Below are positions 61,408 through 64,000 of a DNA stretch of 64,000 nucleotides, in pieces. The position numbers and the translations under genes were made by a program. Origin of the DNA: Methylocystis sp. IM3 (GTDB lineage Bacteria; Pseudomonadota; Alphaproteobacteria; Rhizobiales; Beijerinckiaceae); NCBI RefSeq assembly GCF_038070105.1, contig NZ_JBBPBZ010000002.1:2772501-2836500 (forward strand), given 5' to 3'. The notes under the pieces were generated by a model. It was not told the origin of the DNA. It worked only from the letters and a program-made list of their open reading frames with translations, and ran no database searches. Within the stretch, counting starts at the first letter, position 1. Each line of letters starts with the position of its first letter.

Positions 61408-61606
61408 GAGCGAACCTCGCTTCTCGGGTTGAACTGCCTCGGGCTCTCCCCTTTGTCTCAGCGGCCTCACAGGCCAAGCAATAACAGGGCCACTTGCCGC
61501 AGCAGCGATTGGCCGCGGCGGGGCCAGCCAAGGCCCGCCGACGCGCGCCATGGCCAAACACGCATCTGGCGGCGCCGGCCGCGGCCTGTTACTGGGCTTC
61601 CCGACC

Positions 61607-63457
61607 ATGCTCACCATCAACGACCTTACCTACCGGATTGGCGACCGGCTCATATTCGACCATGCGGGCGTCTTTCTCCCGGGGCGATGCCGCGCCGGCT
61701 TCGTCGGCCGCAACGGCGCCGGCAAGACCACGCTCTTCCGCCTGATCGCCGGCGAAATCTCGGCCGAGTCCGGCTCCATCTCCCTGCCCGCGCGCACGCG
61801 GCTCGGCCGCGTGGAGCAGGAGGCGCCCGGCGGGCCGACGCGCCTCATCGATTTCGTGCTGGCGGCGGATCTTGAACGCGCGGAGCTCCTGGCCCGCGCC
61901 GAGACCGCCCATGACGCCCATGACATCGCCGACATCCAGACCCGCCTGGCGGACATCGACGCCCATTCCGCGCCGGCCCGCGCCGCGGCGATTCTCCATG
62001 GTCTCGGCTTCGACGACGCCGCCCAGCGCCGGCCCCTGTCGGAATTCTCGGGCGGCTGGCGCATGCGCGTCGCGCTGGCGGCGGTGCTCTTCTCCCAGCC
62101 CGATTTGCTGCTGCTCGACGAGCCGACGAACTATCTCGACCTCGAGGGCACTCTGTGGCTCGTGGATTATCTCGCGCGCTACCCCGCGAGCGTGCTGGTC
62201 ATCAGCCACGATCGCGATCTGCTCGACGCCGTCGCGACGCATATTCTGCATCTCGAGCGCGGCAAGCTCGCCCTCTACAAGGGCGACTATTCATCCTTCG
62301 AGAAACAGCGGCGCGAGGCGCAACTCATCGCCGCCAAGGGCGCGCGGAAACAGGAGGAGCGGCGCAAGCATCTCCAGGATTTCGTCGATCGTTTCCGCGC
62401 CAAGGCCACCAAGGCGCGGCAGGCGCAGTCGCGCCTCAAGATGCTCGAGAAGATGGAGCCCGTCGCCGCCATCGTCGACGACAGCGTCCTTCCCATCCAC
62501 CTGCCCTCGCCCGAAAAGCCGCTCTCACCGCCGATCGTGGCGCTGGAGCGGGTTTCCGTCGGCTATGGCGCGCGCGTCGTGCTCTCGCGCCTGACGCTGT
62601 CGCTCTCCAACGACGACCGCATCGGCCTTCTCGGCGCCAATGGCAATGGCAAATCCACCTTCGCCAAATTGCTCGGCGGACGGCTTTCGCCGATGGACGG
62701 CCGAACGGTCCGCGCCGCGAAGCTCGAAGCCGGCTTCTTCGCGCAGCACCAGATCGACGATCTCAACGAAGAGGACACGCCCTATCTCGTCTTCTCGCGG
62801 CTGATGCCGGACGCGCCGGAGGCGCGCGTGCGGTCGCGGGCGGCGCAGACCGGATTTTCCGGCGCGCGCGCGGACACCAAGGTCGCGCATCTCTCGGGCG
62901 GCGAGAAGGCGCGCCTCCTTCTCGGGGTCGCCTCCTTCAACGCCCCCCATTTGCTGATTCTGGACGAGCCCACCAACCATCTGGACATCGACAGCCGCGC
63001 CGCCCTGATCGAGGCGATCAATGAATATGAGGGCGCGGTGGTGCTGGTGTCGCATGATCGCTATCTGCTCGAAGCCTGCGCCGACCGGCTCTGGCTCGTG
63101 GACGAAGGGACCGTGCGTCCCTTCGACGGCGACATGGATGATTATGCGCGCCTCGTTCTGTCGAAGACCAAGGGCGAGGAGCCCAAGCGCGAAGCGGTCC
63201 CCGCATCGTCCTCCGCCGCGCCGAAGCGCCGGGACGCCGGACAGATGAGGCGCAAGCTCGCGGCCGCGGAGGAGAAGGTCGAAAAATTCGCCGGCCTCCT
63301 GGCTCGCGTGGACGAGGCGCTTGCGGCCCCCGACGCCTTCACGCGCAACCCCCAGGAGGCGGCGAAGCTCGCGGCGCAGCGCGAGGAGCTCGCCCGCGCG
63401 CTCGCCAGCGCGGAAGAGCAATGGCTGGAGCTGGCCAGCGACGCGGAGTCGGCCTGA
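61607..63457 (+). CDS. ABC-F family ATPase
   Basis: Cytoplasmic tandem ATPase that acts on ribosomes rather than in transport. The 616-residue protein has two nucleotide-binding domains: GRNGAGKTTL with FSGGWRMRVALAAVL and LLLDEPTNYLDLEG in the first, and GANGNGKSTF with LSGGEKARLLLGVAS and LILDEPTNHLDID in the second. A charged linker (KQRREAQLIAAKGARKQEERRKHLQDFVDRFRAKATKARQ) joins them, and a coiled-coil tail ends the protein. It fits the Uup/YheS group. The ATG at 61607 is chosen over an upstream frame extension because the domain begins there. Confidence 0.92.
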   Translation: MLTINDLTYRIGDRLIFDHAGVFLPGRCRAGFVGRNGAGKTTLFRLIAGEISAESGSISLPARTRLGRVEQEAPGGPTRLIDFVLAADLERAELLARAETAHDAHDIADIQTRLADIDAHSAPARAAAILHGLGFDDAAQRRPLSEFSGGWRMRVALAAVLFSQPDLLLLDEPTNYLDLEGTLWLVDYLARYPASVLVISHDRDLLDAVATHILHLERGKLALYKGDYSSFEKQRREAQLIAAKGARKQEERRKHLQDFVDRFRAKATKARQAQSRLKMLEKMEPVAAIVDDSVLPIHLPSPEKPLSPPIVALERVSVGYGARVVLSRLTLSLSNDDRIGLLGANGNGKSTFAKLLGGRLSPMDGRTVRAAKLEAGFFAQHQIDDLNEEDTPYLVFSRLMPDAPEARVRSRAAQTGFSGARADTKVAHLSGGEKARLLLGVASFNAPHLLILDEPTNHLDIDSRAALIEAINEYEGAVVLVSHDRYLLEACADRLWLVDEGTVRPFDGDMDDYARLVLSKTKGEEPKREAVPASSSAAPKRRDAGQMRRKLAAAEEKVEKFAGLLARVDEALAAPDAFTRNPQEAAKLAAQREELARALASAEEQWLELASDAESA

Positions 63458-63520
63458 AGCGGCCGCCCGGACTGGAGGGGGCGAGTCGCAACCGCATGGC
63501 TTCCGCGCGGCGGCGGCCGT

Positions 63521-63802
63521 TCACCCCTGCAAATGGGCAAACTCTGGATGCTGCTTCAGGAAAGCCGCAACGAAGGAGCAGCTCGCCCTTATCTTGAGCC
63601 CCTGCTCCTGCGCCGAGCGCAGCGCGCCCCCCACAAGCTGCGAGGCAATGCCTCGGCCCTGTAGCGCGGGGGGCGTTTCGGTGTGGGTGAAATCCATTAC
63701 CCCATCGCGCAGAACATAGTCTGCGATCGCCAGCTCGCCGTCGACCAACAGTTCGAAGCGGCTCTTTTGAGGGTTGTGGCGCACCGCGCTTTCCCGATCC
63801 AT
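63521..63802 (-). CDS. GNAT-type N-acetyltransferase (YjdJ-like)
   Basis: A 93-residue single-domain protein of the short GNAT family: SRFELLVDGELAIADYVLRDG, then FTHTETPPALQGRGIASQLVGGALRSAQEQGLKI with the acetyl-CoA-binding QGRGIA motif, and SFVAAFLKQHPEFAHL. The ATG at 63802 follows AGGAGAACAGG and is chosen over an upstream in-frame start. Substrate unknown. Confidence 0.85.
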   Translation of the reverse strand: MDRESAVRHNPQKSRFELLVDGELAIADYVLRDGVMDFTHTETPPALQGRGIASQLVGGALRSAQEQGLKIRASCSFVAAFLKQHPEFAHLQG

Positions 63803-63867
63803 CCTGTTCTCCTGGTTACGCCCCCAACTGGCGCCGGGCATCCCCAAGGCCAAGGGGCCGCCGGCCC

Positions 63868-64000
63868 CTATTTCAGGAAGACGTAGATATCGACATCCAC
63901 TTCGGCGTCGTCGCCTTTGAAATCGTTCAGATACTCCTCGATGATGAGGTCCTTGGTGTCGAGCCCCTTCTCGTCGAGATAGGCGGCGATCGCCTCATAA
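63868..64000 (-). CDS. GyrI-like / AraC effector-binding domain protein, 3' end only
   Basis: The frame runs in from the right edge and ends at 63868. The visible 43 residues (YEAIAAYLDEKGLDTKDLIIEEYLND, then DVDIYVFLK) match the C-terminal part of GyrI-like small-molecule-binding domains, where E-Y-L-N-D and a final I-Y-V strand are typical. The rest lies outside the window. Confidence 0.6.
   Translation of the reverse strand, partial: YEAIAAYLDEKGLDTKDLIIEEYLNDFKGDDAEVDVDIYVFLK

Overview
The window reads as chromosome of a high-GC alphaproteobacterium, most likely of the Hyphomicrobiales (Rhizobiales). Pointers are the aroA-cmk pair, a SAM-II riboswitch before metZ, a long dCTP deaminase, a RegB/RegA redox two-component pair and the yajC-secD-secF-(Mth938-like)-(NDUFAF6-like) run. 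Copper-linked features (a NosZ-like enzyme, two TonB receptors each beside DUF2946-type Cys/His proteins) would suit a methylotroph or methanotroph, but no methane oxidation gene is present, so that is only a guess.

Layout. 1-6.15 kb: housekeeping genes (M23 peptidase, acyltransferase, gluQRS, cmk, aroA). 6.25-16.89 kb: a 10.6-kb integrated element flanked by a 21-bp identical core lying in a tRNA-Gly(CCC) gene. In order it carries two small genes, a P4/D5-type primase-helicase, a candidate origin built of opposed GGGAGGGTT repeats, a short tandem repeat, an XRE repressor, a row of overlapping small genes, an unknown gene where a terminase would be expected, a lambda-type portal, a protease-capsid fusion, a terminator, an excisionase-like gene and a tyrosine integrase. 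It has no terminase, tail or lysis gene and looks like a minimal capsid-carrying phage satellite. Its repressor may act on a shared GCTA-N5-TAGC site at two promoters, and excision would join the integrase operon head-on to the replication genes.

17.3-24.6 kb: a Tat-exported NosZ-like beta-propeller protein (thiocyanate-dehydrogenase type by architecture) in an operon with a MacB/FtsX-type ABC permease and an ATPase with an extra exported domain, divergent from an APC-type permease and a small winged-helix regulator. 24.6-28.7 kb: histidine kinase, dcd, SAM-II riboswitch and metZ. 28.8-33.1 kb: TonB receptor surrounded by DUF2946-like small proteins. 33.3-35.6 kb: apaG, argE and two Gly/Trp-rich secreted proteins. 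35.8-42.4 kb: yajC-secD-secF, two conserved genes, regB-regA. 42.4-48.8 kb: DHA2 transporter, another DUF2946/TonB pair, a third Trp-rich secreted protein and a two-repeat secreted protein.

48.9-61 kb is an accessory stretch with lower gene density: a broken phage terminase, a multi-pass membrane protein, an OprB-type porin, and a cluster for a keto/enoyl substrate (3-hydroxyacyl-CoA dehydrogenase, Old Yellow Enzyme/dienoyl-CoA-reductase type flavoenzyme, SDR, acetoacetate-decarboxylase-like). The window closes with tRNA-Glu, an ABC-F ATPase, a GNAT-like protein and the 3' end of a GyrI-like gene. All functional calls rest on motif and family recognition by eye; no database search was possible.
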